Source of the DNA: Bradyrhizobium algeriense
GTDB lineage: Bacteria > Pseudomonadota > Alphaproteobacteria > Rhizobiales > Xanthobacteraceae
Direction: 5' to 3'
DNA length: 64,000 bases
Assembly: GCF_036924595.1 (NCBI RefSeq)
Contig: NZ_JAZHRV010000001.1
Span: forward strand, 5,456,001-5,520,000
Part shown: positions 42,621-50,885 of the stretch, one piece after another
Layout: every line of letters starts with the position of its first letter
How positions within the stretch are numbered: the stretch's first letter is position 1
Program-made: the position numbers and the translations under genes
The notes under the pieces: model-generated
Told to the model about the DNA's origin: nothing
Database searches by the model: none
What the model saw: only the letters and a program-made list of their open reading frames with translations

Positions 42621-43424
42621 CTACTTCGTCTGCGTCCGCACCGGCCGATCCTTCAGGCCGTTATTGTCATAGGCGTTGCGTAGCGTGCCGTCGGCGATCG
42701 CTTCGTTCAGAAACTTCACCGCAAACGCCAGCGAGAGCGGATGATTGGGCGGCACCGCGACCGCCGTGACGGTCTGCTTGAAGGTTTCGTCGAGCACGCG
42801 GGTGCCCGGGATCTGTTTTGCCATGGCGTTGAGCTGGTCGCGCGACAGCGCGAACGCGTCGATCTCGCCCGCTTTGAGCAGGCCGAAGATCTCGTCGTAG
42901 GTCTGGTAGCCCGTGACCTCAGCGTTCTTCAGATGCGCGATCGCGCCGCGCATCGTGGTCGTGTTGTTGACCGCGGCGACCTTGATCCCGGGCTGGTCGA
43001 GCGCTGCGAAATTCGTGATCGGCGAGCCTGGCTTGACGATGTAGGTCGCGTCCGCGACCTCATAGATCGGCCCGAACGACATCCTGCCCTCACGTTCCGG
43101 ATCTTTCGGCAGGAAGGTGACGTCCCAGGTGCCCTTCGACGCCGCATCGACGATCTGTCCGGAATTGTTGTGTGCGACATATTCGACGGGCACGCCAAGT
43201 TGCTCTGCCATCGCCTTGCCGAGATCGACCGGCACGCCGGCATAGCCGGTTTCGGTTTTGGTCGACCAGAACGCGCCACCGGCCGGACTGATCGCAATCG
43301 CCACCCGCAGCTTGCCGGTCGGCGCGATCTCGTCCTTCAAGGCATCGGCGGCGGCGGGCGTCATCATCATCACTGTCAATCCCAGCAAGAGACCGGCCAT
43401 TCCCGGCAATGGTTGATTGAACAT
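42621..43424 (-). CDS. Amino-acid-type periplasmic binding protein (SBP_bac_3)
   Basis: A 267-residue exported protein of the polar amino-acid binding family. The signal region is GLLLGLTVMMMTPAAADA; the mature protein opens EIAPTGKLRVAIAISPAGGAFW, then YAGVPVDLGKAMAEQLGVPVEYV and MSFGPIYEVADATYIV. Arg in the AINNTTTMRGAI-like AVNNTTTMRGAIA stretch would contact the ligand carboxylate. No permease or ATPase gene is nearby, so it is an orphan binding protein. It lies 56 bases beyond the OmpA-like gene start region on the same strand (that gene is upstream). Confidence 0.9.
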   Translation of the reverse strand: MFNQPLPGMAGLLLGLTVMMMTPAAADALKDEIAPTGKLRVAIAISPAGGAFWSTKTETGYAGVPVDLGKAMAEQLGVPVEYVAHNNSGQIVDAASKGTWDVTFLPKDPEREGRMSFGPIYEVADATYIVKPGSPITNFAALDQPGIKVAAVNNTTTMRGAIAHLKNAEVTGYQTYDEIFGLLKAGEIDAFALSRDQLNAMAKQIPGTRVLDETFKQTVTAVAVPPNHPLSLAFAVKFLNEAIADGTLRNAYDNNGLKDRPVRTQTK

Positions 43425-43480
43425 CGGGCGCTCCTTCCCCAGCCGGCGGCTGGCGTCGCTCTCACCCCCTCACGGGGCGA

Positions 43481-44146
43481 TCAGCGCTTCTTTTTCTTTG
43501 CCGCAGCGGGGCCTTTTGGTGCCGCTGCAGCCGGCGTTGCCGGATCGGCCGTTTCAAACTTGCCGATCGCAATGATCTGGACGCGCGCATTGGCAGGCGA
43601 CGCCGGACGATTGACATCCTGCAACTGTTCTTCGCCGAGTCCAAGGGCCTGCAATCGCTTCGGTGCAACCTTGAAGGTGTTCACCAGCACATCCCGGACC
43701 GATTCGGCGCGCCGCTGGCTCAGGATCAGATTGTGGTCGCGTCTTCCGGCAGACTCGACATGATCGACGATCAGATAGCGATAGGGTCGCGTCTTCGGAT
43801 CTGTGAGCGCGTCGGCGATGCTGCCGATCGTCTGGTAGGAGGCCGGCCGGATCAGGGACGAGTCCTGGTCGAACACGACGTCGAAACGGATTTGCGGCAG
43901 TTTGGTCAGTTGGGGCGCGATCGGCGGCCGCTTTTGCGGCTGGGCATCGGCCCTCGCCTTGATGCGGTCGGCAGCCTGCTGGCGCAGGGCCGTCAGATCG
44001 ATATCCGACTCGGCCTCAACGGCAAGCTTCTCAATGATATCGCCAGTCGACGTCGCCGTTTGCGCGCGTGCGGCCGTCGGCAAGACAAACAGGGCCACGG
44101 CGCCCAGCACGAGAGCGATACCGCGCGGCTTCTTTCCCCAAAGCAT
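43481..44146 (-). CDS. OmpA-family peptidoglycan-binding protein
   Basis: A 221-residue exported protein with signal peptide (ALVLGAVALFVLPTAARA), a central linker (LTALRQQAADRIKARAD) and a C-terminal OmpA-like domain. That domain has FDQDSSLIRPASYQTIGSIADAL and LILSQRRAESVRDVLV, where the conserved Arg and Asp-equivalent positions bind diaminopimelate. The usual central Asp in the second motif (VDHVESAGRRDHNLILS) is present. No beta-barrel is encoded, so it is a periplasmic peptidoglycan anchor. The ATG overlaps the stop of the preceding Cys-rich gene as ATGA, indicating translational coupling. The tail is PAAAAPKGPAAAKKKKR. Confidence 0.92.
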   Translation of the reverse strand: MLWGKKPRGIALVLGAVALFVLPTAARAQTATSTGDIIEKLAVEAESDIDLTALRQQAADRIKARADAQPQKRPPIAPQLTKLPQIRFDVVFDQDSSLIRPASYQTIGSIADALTDPKTRPYRYLIVDHVESAGRRDHNLILSQRRAESVRDVLVNTFKVAPKRLQALGLGEEQLQDVNRPASPANARVQIIAIGKFETADPATPAAAAPKGPAAAKKKKR

Positions 44147-44565
44147 CAGCGATACCCCGCTGCGCTAATCGCCTTGTTGCAGTTCGGGGTCGCCTTCTTG
44201 GTCGACTCCAACAGGCATTGCAGACCCTTGACGGGGTCCTGCCGAACCTCGCCGCACAGGTGTTTCAATTCCCAATTGCACAGCTTTACAAGCGAGGTGC
44301 GCGCGGTAATGCGCTGCTGGATCGCCCCGAGCGCCTGGGGATAATCGGCCTTGCACTTCGCCGACACCACGTCCTGGTTGCGGCCCAGGCACTCCTTCAG
44401 GCGCGTCGCGTCGAGATTGACGCCGCGGCAATTGTCATCGATGTCCTTGCCGCAGCTCGCGGCCAGCATGGCCGCGGCCTCCTCGAATTTCATGGACTGC
44501 TGCGCCGCCGCCAGCGAGGGCACCAATATCGCAATGATGAACAGGAAAAGCCGGATTCGGGTCAT
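44146..44565 (-). CDS. Secreted cysteine-rich-repeat protein
   Basis: A 139-residue exported protein: signal peptide LFLFIIAILVPSLAAAQ, then a helical domain with eight Cys in the pattern of the cysteine-rich-repeat family (CGKDIDDNCRGVNLD, RLKECLGRNQDVVSAKCKADY, LCNWELKHLCGEVRQDPVK, CLLESTKKATPNC). The repeat was first named from the eukaryotic Golgi protein MG-160/GLG1. Function in bacteria unknown; probably disulfide-bonded in the periplasm. It is translationally coupled to the OmpA-like gene, suggesting they act together at the cell wall. Confidence 0.88.
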   Translation of the reverse strand: MTRIRLFLFIIAILVPSLAAAQQSMKFEEAAAMLAASCGKDIDDNCRGVNLDATRLKECLGRNQDVVSAKCKADYPQALGAIQQRITARTSLVKLCNWELKHLCGEVRQDPVKGLQCLLESTKKATPNCNKAISAAGYR

Positions 44566-44785
44566 GCCCGCACCTCACACAAGGAGGGTGGCGATGGTCA
44601 AGTGTTCTGTTTGATATGGCTGCATTACCCCTGAGCTATTGCGCCGCAGCAAATCGTCGCGGGTAGCCCGGGGGCATCAGGCCCCGATATCCAGTAACGC
44701 CATGCCCAGCCGCCGGCACCATGACGGAATGATGACGCCATGAGTTCGACAGCCGGCTGCCGTCGATCGAATCACCTTCTGTTTT

Positions 44786-44861
44786 GAGCATGATCTCCGC
44801 GCAAACGCGTTCCGCGTTTGTCGCGAGGGAAAACCAGTTCCCACTTTCCGGATCATGCTCT
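44786..44861. repeat. Dispersed palindromic element, family 3 copy C
   Basis: Ends GAGCATGATC and GATCATGCTC form terminal inverted repeats; inside are GCAAACGCGTTCCGCGTTTG (a hairpin shared in part with the element at 36910) and AGGGAAAACCAGTTCCC. It lies directly beyond the stop codon of the MFS gene. Confidence 0.8.
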
Positions 44862-46041
44862 ACGGCGCGGTCTGCGCCGCCGGCACCTTGATCTCCTGCG
44901 GCAGGATGAGCGCCGCCACGATCACCAGCAGGCACAGCGCGCCGAACGCCTGCAGCATGGTGGCGAAGCCGCCTCTTTCATAGAGCCACGCCACCAGGCC
45001 GACGGATGCGCCCGCCGCGGTAAAGCCGATGAAGTAGCGCACCGAATAGGCGCGCGAACGCCATTCCTCGCTGGTGTATTTGCCGACCATGGCGTCGTTG
45101 ACGGTGACCTGCCCAAACGCGCCCATCACGATGCCGATGGAGGCGATGATCAGCGGCAGGTTCGACAGCGTCGCCGCGAAATACATGAACGGCGCCAGCA
45201 AAAACGACAGCGGCAGCATCACGGTCTTCAGCGAATAATGATCGATCAACTTGCCGATGGTATACTGCGTCATCGCGCCGAAGACATAGACGCCGGCCGC
45301 GATGACCCCGAGCAACGCCGGGCTGTCGGTCACGCCGGCCAGCCGCTCAGCGAACAGTTTCGGCATCGCCACGGTAATGGCGTTAAACGTGGTGGATATC
45401 GCGATCACCACGATCAGCAAAGCCAGCAACACCCGCCACATGTCCTCTTTCGCCACCTTGGCCTGCGCCGCCGCCTGCCTGCTGCCGGTTCGGTCCTCGT
45501 GCACCACTATCAGCGCAAAGGCCACGCCGATCAGCATGGTGACGATGCCCGGGACGATAAAGGCCCAGCGCCAGCCGAGATATTGCCCGATCACCCCGGT
45601 GACCAGCGCCGAAGACGCCACGCCGAGATTGCCCCAGACGCCGTTCAGGCCCATCTCCCGGCCGAGCTTGTCGGCATAGGAAACGATCATCGCGGTGCCG
45701 ACGGGATGATAGATCGAGGCGAACAGGCCGATCGCCAGCAGCGCCGCGCCGAGCTGCAGCGGCGTTTGCACAAAGCCGACCGCGACCATCGACGCGCCGA
45801 TACCCAAAAAGAAGATCACCATCATGTGGCGGCGGCTCCAGCGGTCGCCGAGCCAGCCGGTGATCAGCGAGCCCGCGCCAAAGGCGACGAAGCCCGGGGT
45901 GGCGTAAGGCAATAGTTCCGAATAGGCCATGCCGAGCGCCGGCCCCATGATGATGACGGCTGCGGCAAAGATCAGCATCGCATAATGGTCGATGAAATGG
46001 GCGGCGTTGACGAAAGTGATCACCCGGCTGGGGCTGTTCAT
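44860..46041 (-). CDS. MFS transporter
   Basis: A 393-residue major-facilitator protein with twelve predicted membrane helices. The loop 2-3 motif A equivalent is GWLGDRWSRRHMMVIFFLGIG, giving the D-R-x-x-R-R signature. The sequence opens VITFVNAAHFIDHYAMLIFAAAVIIMGPALG, which is typical of the alphaproteobacterial MFS group related to fosmidomycin-resistance/Fsr transporters. Substrate unknown. The divergent AraC gene starts 60 bases away and is the probable regulator. Confidence 0.92.
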   Translation of the reverse strand: MNSPSRVITFVNAAHFIDHYAMLIFAAAVIIMGPALGMAYSELLPYATPGFVAFGAGSLITGWLGDRWSRRHMMVIFFLGIGASMVAVGFVQTPLQLGAALLAIGLFASIYHPVGTAMIVSYADKLGREMGLNGVWGNLGVASSALVTGVIGQYLGWRWAFIVPGIVTMLIGVAFALIVVHEDRTGSRQAAAQAKVAKEDMWRVLLALLIVVIAISTTFNAITVAMPKLFAERLAGVTDSPALLGVIAAGVYVFGAMTQYTIGKLIDHYSLKTVMLPLSFLLAPFMYFAATLSNLPLIIASIGIVMGAFGQVTVNDAMVGKYTSEEWRSRAYSVRYFIGFTAAGASVGLVAWLYERGGFATMLQAFGALCLLVIVAALILPQEIKVPAAQTAP

Positions 46042-46100
46042 GGTCGATTCCCGAATCCCGCAATTTTCTGAAATAGGTTATACGGGGTTGTCCTGACGGG

Positions 46101-46910
46101 ATGTCGCCAATGAATATCGCCGAAAAGCCAATTGCCGCCATTATCGGCCGCCTCACCTCGACCGGCGACGGCATCCACATGATCGCCAACAGCTACAAGA
46201 AGGGCTTCCGGATCCACACCCACATGCACCGCGAGGCGCAACTGGTGTATGCGGCGAAGGGGACGATGCAGGTGACGACGCCGAAAGGCCGCTGGCTGGT
46301 GCCGCCGGACCGCGCGGTGTGGGTGCCTGCGCTGTCGGAGCATGCGATCGACGTGCTCGCCGATATCGAGATGCGGACGCTCTATTTCGAACTGGACTGG
46401 CTGCAGCGCGAAGCGCGCAGCCACAGCCTGGATGCGGAATTCGTGGTGCGGGTGTCGCCGCTGCTGCATCAGACCATACTCGCACTGTTCGACGATCGCG
46501 GCGACCGCGAGCGAACGGAGCTTCTATTGCGGCTCGCAATGATGGAGCTGGACCAGGCGGAGGATTCCGCGACCTTCATCCCGCTGCCGCGCGAGCCGCG
46601 CTGCCGGCGCGCTGCCGACATCGTGCTGGCGGACCCGACCGGCGACCACGAGATAGAAACGCTGGCGCAGGAGGTCGGCACCTCGGTGCGGACGCTGTCG
46701 CGGCTGTTCTCGTCGGAGACGCAATTGAGCTTCAAGAGCTGGTGCCAGCGCGCCCGCATCGCTGCCGCGATCGAGAAGCTGTCGACGGAGGCGAGCGTCT
46801 CGGTCAAGCAGCTTGCCTCGGATCTGGGCTATGCGAGTGTGCCTGCGTTTTCCCATGCCTTCCGGCAGGTTACCGGAAAAACGCCGACGGAATTTGCGGG
46901 GAAGGAGTAA
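46101..46910 (+). CDS. AraC-family regulator with N-terminal cupin
   Basis: A 269-residue regulator with an N-terminal cupin ligand domain (GFRIHTHMHREAQLVYAAKGTMQV, PPDRAVWVPALSEHAI) and a C-terminal AraC double HTH (IETLAQEVGTSVRTLSRLFSSE, then VKQLASDLGYASVPAFSHAFRQ). Its position opposite the MFS gene with 60 bases between them suggests it controls that transporter and itself. Either ATG 46101 or the in-frame ATG at 46110 could start it. Confidence 0.92.
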   Translation: MSPMNIAEKPIAAIIGRLTSTGDGIHMIANSYKKGFRIHTHMHREAQLVYAAKGTMQVTTPKGRWLVPPDRAVWVPALSEHAIDVLADIEMRTLYFELDWLQREARSHSLDAEFVVRVSPLLHQTILALFDDRGDRERTELLLRLAMMELDQAEDSATFIPLPREPRCRRAADIVLADPTGDHEIETLAQEVGTSVRTLSRLFSSETQLSFKSWCQRARIAAAIEKLSTEASVSVKQLASDLGYASVPAFSHAFRQVTGKTPTEFAGKE

Positions 46911-47025
46911 ACGCTCGACTTAGAGGCATGACATATTTACGTACGATCCATACGCTTGATTGTGATCGGCACCGTCCTAAATCTCATATAAGATTCCGCA
47001 ATATCAGCTGGATTCGACCCACCGC

Positions 47026-48378
47026 ATGGCCAACGCCTTTTTCTCCGACCTTCTCGCGACAATATCAGAACGTGGGCGCACGCTGCTTCGGCGGGGTGAG
47101 CCGTCCGTCGCCCGCCAGGACGCCTCCGAACTGCTCGAACTATGCAAGGCGCTGCTGTCCGGCCGCGGCGAAGCATCCGGCACCGCGATGGCGCGGGACG
47201 TGCTCGATCGCTACCACAACCTCGACGCCGCCGGCCGGCTGACCTTCTTCGAAACGCTGGCGCGAGACTTCGGTCCCGACCGCGAAAAACTGTCGCAGGC
47301 GATCGAGAGCTGGCGCAGCCAGCCGAACGACAGCGATGCCAGCGACCTTCACTTTGCCTCCGAGCCGCAGCGGCAGGAGCTGATCCGCCGGCTCAACCGC
47401 GCGCCCGGCGGCACCAGCGACCTGGTGGCGATGCGCGCCGACCTGCTTGCCCTGATGAAGGGCAACAAGGATCTGGCCGCGCTCGACCGCGACGTGGTGC
47501 ATTTGCTGTCTTCTTGGTTCAACAGGGGATTTCTCGTGCTGCGCAGGATAGACTGGTCGACGCCAGCAAATATTCTGGAACAGATCATCCGTTATGAGGC
47601 GGTGCATGCGATCCGCGACTGGAACGATTTGCGCCGCCGTATCGATCCCGTAGACCGGCGCTGCTACGCCTTCTTCCATCCCCAGCTCAACGACGAACCG
47701 CTGATCTTCGTCGAGGTTGCGCTGACCGAGGCAATTCCAACCGCGATCGCGCCGCTGCTCGCCGCCGAGCGTCAGCCGGTGCCGATCGAACGCGCGCGCA
47801 CCGCCGTGTTTTATTCGATCTCGAATACGCAAAAAGGTCTAGGCGGCATTTCCTTCGGCAGCTTCCTGATCAAGCAGGTGGCCGAGGAATTGCGGCGCGA
47901 ATTGCCGAAGCTGGATACGTTCATCACGCTGTCGCCGGTGCCGGGCTTCATGCAATGGCTGAAACAGGCCGGCGACGTGCCGGTCAGCGACGAGGAACGG
48001 ACGCTGCTGGAAGCGCTCGACAGGCCGGACTGGTTCGAGGATGCGGAGCTGACCGCGCAATTGCGCGCCGTGCTGGAGCCGCTGGCCGCGCATTACTTCC
48101 TCAAAGCCCGCACGCCAAAAGGCCGGCTGATCGATTCGGTGGCGCGCTTCCACATCGGCAACGGCGCGCGGCTGGAGAAGATCAACTGGCTCGGCGACCT
48201 CTCGCCGAAGGGCCTGCGTGAGTCGGCCGGGATCATGGTCAACTATCTCTATCGGCTGGAAGACATTGAGAAGAACCACGAGGCCTACGCCAACCAGGGC
48301 GACATCGCCGCTTCCAGCACGGTGAAGAAACTGATCAAGACCGAGGGCCGGCGGCTGCTGGATATGCGGCTGTCGTAG
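47026..48378 (+). CDS. Malonyl-CoA decarboxylase
   Basis: A 450-residue enzyme of the eukaryote-like malonyl-CoA decarboxylase family, converting malonyl-CoA to acetyl-CoA and CO2. The N-terminal helical domain (residues 1-180) is followed by the GNAT-like catalytic domain with IEVALTEAIPTAIAPLL-like VEVALTEAIPTAIAPLL, FYSISNTQKGLGGISFGSFL, TFITLSPVPGFMQWL (candidate catalytic Ser) and ARFHIGNGARLEKINWLGD (candidate catalytic His). The C-terminal NYLYRLEDIEKNHEAYANQG is strongly conserved. No malonate uptake or malonyl-CoA synthetase gene is adjacent here. Confidence 0.94.
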   Translation: MANAFFSDLLATISERGRTLLRRGEPSVARQDASELLELCKALLSGRGEASGTAMARDVLDRYHNLDAAGRLTFFETLARDFGPDREKLSQAIESWRSQPNDSDASDLHFASEPQRQELIRRLNRAPGGTSDLVAMRADLLALMKGNKDLAALDRDVVHLLSSWFNRGFLVLRRIDWSTPANILEQIIRYEAVHAIRDWNDLRRRIDPVDRRCYAFFHPQLNDEPLIFVEVALTEAIPTAIAPLLAAERQPVPIERARTAVFYSISNTQKGLGGISFGSFLIKQVAEELRRELPKLDTFITLSPVPGFMQWLKQAGDVPVSDEERTLLEALDRPDWFEDAELTAQLRAVLEPLAAHYFLKARTPKGRLIDSVARFHIGNGARLEKINWLGDLSPKGLRESAGIMVNYLYRLEDIEKNHEAYANQGDIAASSTVKKLIKTEGRRLLDMRLS

Positions 48379-48422
48379 AGCGGGCTGGAACTGGCCGGGG
48401 CTCAATTGGAAATCAGTTCGCA

Positions 48423-49556
48423 ATGGCTTGCGATGGCGGCGCATTTCCCCGGCCGACAGGCGCCCAAGAGCGGATCGACGCCATCGACGTGCTGCGGGGT
48501 ATCGCCCTGCTCGGCGTTCTGGCCATCAATGTCGTCATGGAATTTCGCGTTTCGATCTTTGAGCAATTTCTGGCCAGCAAGCCCCCGGCATCGCCGCTCG
48601 ATGATGCCATCGAAACGATCCTGACGCTGGCCGTCGAACTGAAGGCGCTTGCGCTGTTTTCGCTGCTGTTCGGCGCTGGCCTTGCCATCCAGTTCGATCG
48701 GCTTGCGGACAGCGAACGCCGCACGCCGTTGCTGGTGCGCCGGCTCGCCGTGTTGCTGGCGTTCGGGCTCATTCACCTGTGCCTGATCTGGAATGGCGAT
48801 ATTCTCACTGAATATGCCCTCGCGGGCCTGATCGTCCTGCCGTTCCTGTTCGGCCCGCGCTGGCTGCTGGCTGTCGCCGCGCTGGCGTCTCTTTTGCTGT
48901 ACCTTGCGATGCAGGCGTTTCCGCCGGCTGGATTGTTTCCGAGCACGGAAACGATCACCCAGCATGTCGCGGATGCTACCCGCATCTATGCGACGGGCGG
49001 CTTCCTCGATGTGCTGGCATTCCGGCTCCGCGAGATTCCCCTTATCGCTCCCCTGCACGCGTTTATCTTTCCGCGCACGATCGGGCTGTTTCTTCTCGGA
49101 GCGTTCGCCTGGCGCGCCGGCCTTCTGCAAAACGCACCCGGCCGCCTGCTCTGGATCGCCGCCCCCTGTATTGGCCTCGGCGCGGCATTGATCCTTGCCG
49201 GCACTGAGGCCCTCGGCACCATTCTCCTGGCGTTGGGTTATGGCGCCGGTATCATCGGTATCGCCAGTCTCAGAAGCGGAAAAGCGCTGCTTGGCTGGGC
49301 CGCGCCGCTGGGGCGCATGGCGTTCACCAACTACCTCGCGCAATCCCTGATCTTCGGCTGGATCTTTTATGGCTATGGTCTTGGCCTGTTTGGCCGCCTC
49401 GGTGTCGCCAGCGCGCTGGCCATCGGCCTCGCCGTCTATGCCGGGCAGGTGCTGTTCAGTGCCTGGTGGCTGCGCCGCTACCGGTACGGCCCGGTCGAAT
49501 GGCTGTGGCGCACGCTGATGTATGGCGCGGCGCAGCCGATGCGGCAGACGGCGTAG
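48423..49556 (+). CDS. DUF418-domain integral membrane protein
   Basis: A 377-residue membrane protein with about ten predicted helices. It has the DUF418 hallmarks RIDAIDVLRGIALLGVLAIN at the start, LFSLLFGAGLAIQFDR, and the C-terminal domain GRMAFTNYLAQSLIF and WWLRRYRYGPVEWLWRTLMYG. The fold resembles acyltransferase-3/YeiB-type proteins, but no activity is established. Start at 48423, 44 bases after malonyl-CoA decarboxylase. Convergent with serA, which ends nine bases beyond its stop. Confidence 0.92.
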   Translation: MACDGGAFPRPTGAQERIDAIDVLRGIALLGVLAINVVMEFRVSIFEQFLASKPPASPLDDAIETILTLAVELKALALFSLLFGAGLAIQFDRLADSERRTPLLVRRLAVLLAFGLIHLCLIWNGDILTEYALAGLIVLPFLFGPRWLLAVAALASLLLYLAMQAFPPAGLFPSTETITQHVADATRIYATGGFLDVLAFRLREIPLIAPLHAFIFPRTIGLFLLGAFAWRAGLLQNAPGRLLWIAAPCIGLGAALILAGTEALGTILLALGYGAGIIGIASLRSGKALLGWAAPLGRMAFTNYLAQSLIFGWIFYGYGLGLFGRLGVASALAIGLAVYAGQVLFSAWWLRRYRYGPVEWLWRTLMYGAAQPMRQTA

Positions 49557-49564
49557 CGCCGGGC

Positions 49565-50824
49565 TCAGATCCTGTATTCATAGAGCAATCGGGCGCGAAT
49601 GGTACCCTCCAGAGATCGGATGTCCGCAAGCACACGCTGGCCGTCGGCGGCGGAGGCATCAGCGTCGAGAACCACATAGCCTACCTCGTGGTCGGTCTCA
49701 TAGTATTGAGCGGCAATGTTGACGGCGTGGCGCGCGAGCACTTCATTCAGACGTCCCAGCATGCCCGGCAGATTGCGCTGTACCTGAATGAACCGCGTCC
49801 CCGATGGCCGCGGCGGTAGCTGGACCTGGGGGAAATTGACCGCGCCCATCGTCGAGCCGGAATCGCTGTAATCGACGAGCTTGCGCGCCACTTCGGCACC
49901 GATGCGTTCTTGCGCCTCTTCGGTCGAACCGCCGATGTGTGGCGTCAGAATAACATTTTCCAGACCCTGAAGCGGCGATACGAAGCGATCTGCGTTCGAA
50001 CGCGGCTCGACCGGAAAGACGTCAACCGCGGCGCCACGAAGCCTGCCCTCGCGCAGCGCGTCCGCGAGCGCCTCTAGGTCAACGACCGTACCGCGACTGT
50101 TATTGATGAAATACGCGCCGGATTTGATCGCCGCAATCTCCTCGCGCCCGATCATCCCATGCGTGGCAGGCGTTTCCGGCACATGCAACGTCACCACGTC
50201 GCTTTGTGCCAGCAGTTCATGCAAGCTCGCGGTCGGCTCCGTGTTGCCGTGACGCAGCCTGTCCGTATGATCGTAGAAAATGACCCTCATCCCCATCGCT
50301 TCGGCGAGATTCGAGAGCTGCGAGCCGATATTGCCGTAACCAATGATGCCGAGCGTCTTGCCCCTCACCTCGTAGCTGTGATTGGCGGACTTGTCCCAGC
50401 GCCCCTGATGCGCGGCGTTGGAACGCGCGACGATCCGGCGCAGCAGGATGACGATCTCGCCGATCACCAGTTCTGCGACGCTTCGCGTATTGGAAAACGG
50501 CGCGTTGAACACGGGAATCCCGCTCCGGCGCGCGGCGTCAACATCCACCTGATTGGTGCCGACGCTGAAGCATCCGATCGCGATGAGCCGGTCCGCGGCC
50601 TCAAGAACGTCCGTTGTGATCTGCGTGCGTGAGCGGATGCCCAGCAGGTGCACGCCTTTGATGGCTTCCTTGAGCGCATCGCCCTCAAGTGCCCTAGACA
50701 AGCGAACCATGCTGGAATAGCCCGCAGCCTCGATCATCTGCACGGCGCTGTCGTTGACCCCTTCGAGAAGCAAGACCCGGATCTTGTCCTTCGAGAGCGA
50801 GAGTTGGGGAAGTTGACTGGGCAA
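49565..50824 (-). CDS. serA: D-3-phosphoglycerate dehydrogenase (SerA, E. coli type with ACT domain)
   Basis: A 419-residue enzyme catalysing the first step of phosphorylated serine biosynthesis. The NAD-binding motif is GIIGYGNIGSQLSNLAEAM; the catalytic Arg lies in NNSRGTVVDLEAL, Glu in AVDVFPVEPRS and His in LTPHIGGSTEEAQ. The C-terminal ACT domain (residues about 340-419: RFIQVQRNLPGMLGRLNEVL) would bind serine for feedback inhibition. The length fits the short, E. coli-like type, not the 530-residue type. Single gene. Confidence 0.93.
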   Translation of the reverse strand: MPSQLPQLSLSKDKIRVLLLEGVNDSAVQMIEAAGYSSMVRLSRALEGDALKEAIKGVHLLGIRSRTQITTDVLEAADRLIAIGCFSVGTNQVDVDAARRSGIPVFNAPFSNTRSVAELVIGEIVILLRRIVARSNAAHQGRWDKSANHSYEVRGKTLGIIGYGNIGSQLSNLAEAMGMRVIFYDHTDRLRHGNTEPTASLHELLAQSDVVTLHVPETPATHGMIGREEIAAIKSGAYFINNSRGTVVDLEALADALREGRLRGAAVDVFPVEPRSNADRFVSPLQGLENVILTPHIGGSTEEAQERIGAEVARKLVDYSDSGSTMGAVNFPQVQLPPRPSGTRFIQVQRNLPGMLGRLNEVLARHAVNIAAQYYETDHEVGYVVLDADASAADGQRVLADIRSLEGTIRARLLYEYRI

Positions 50825-50885
50825 GATCGCGGTATCCTTCAGAGCTCGATGATCGGTAGACTGGCGGCCTGGAAAACCACCATCC

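Noticed and set aside
42475..42672. 65-codon frame over the second copy of the 58-bp fragment
   Set aside because: Same reason as above; it also runs into the end of the binding-protein gene on the other strand.
42621..43424. A full ABC importer around the amino-acid-type binding protein
   Set aside because: No permease or ATPase gene adjoins it; both neighbours are unrelated.
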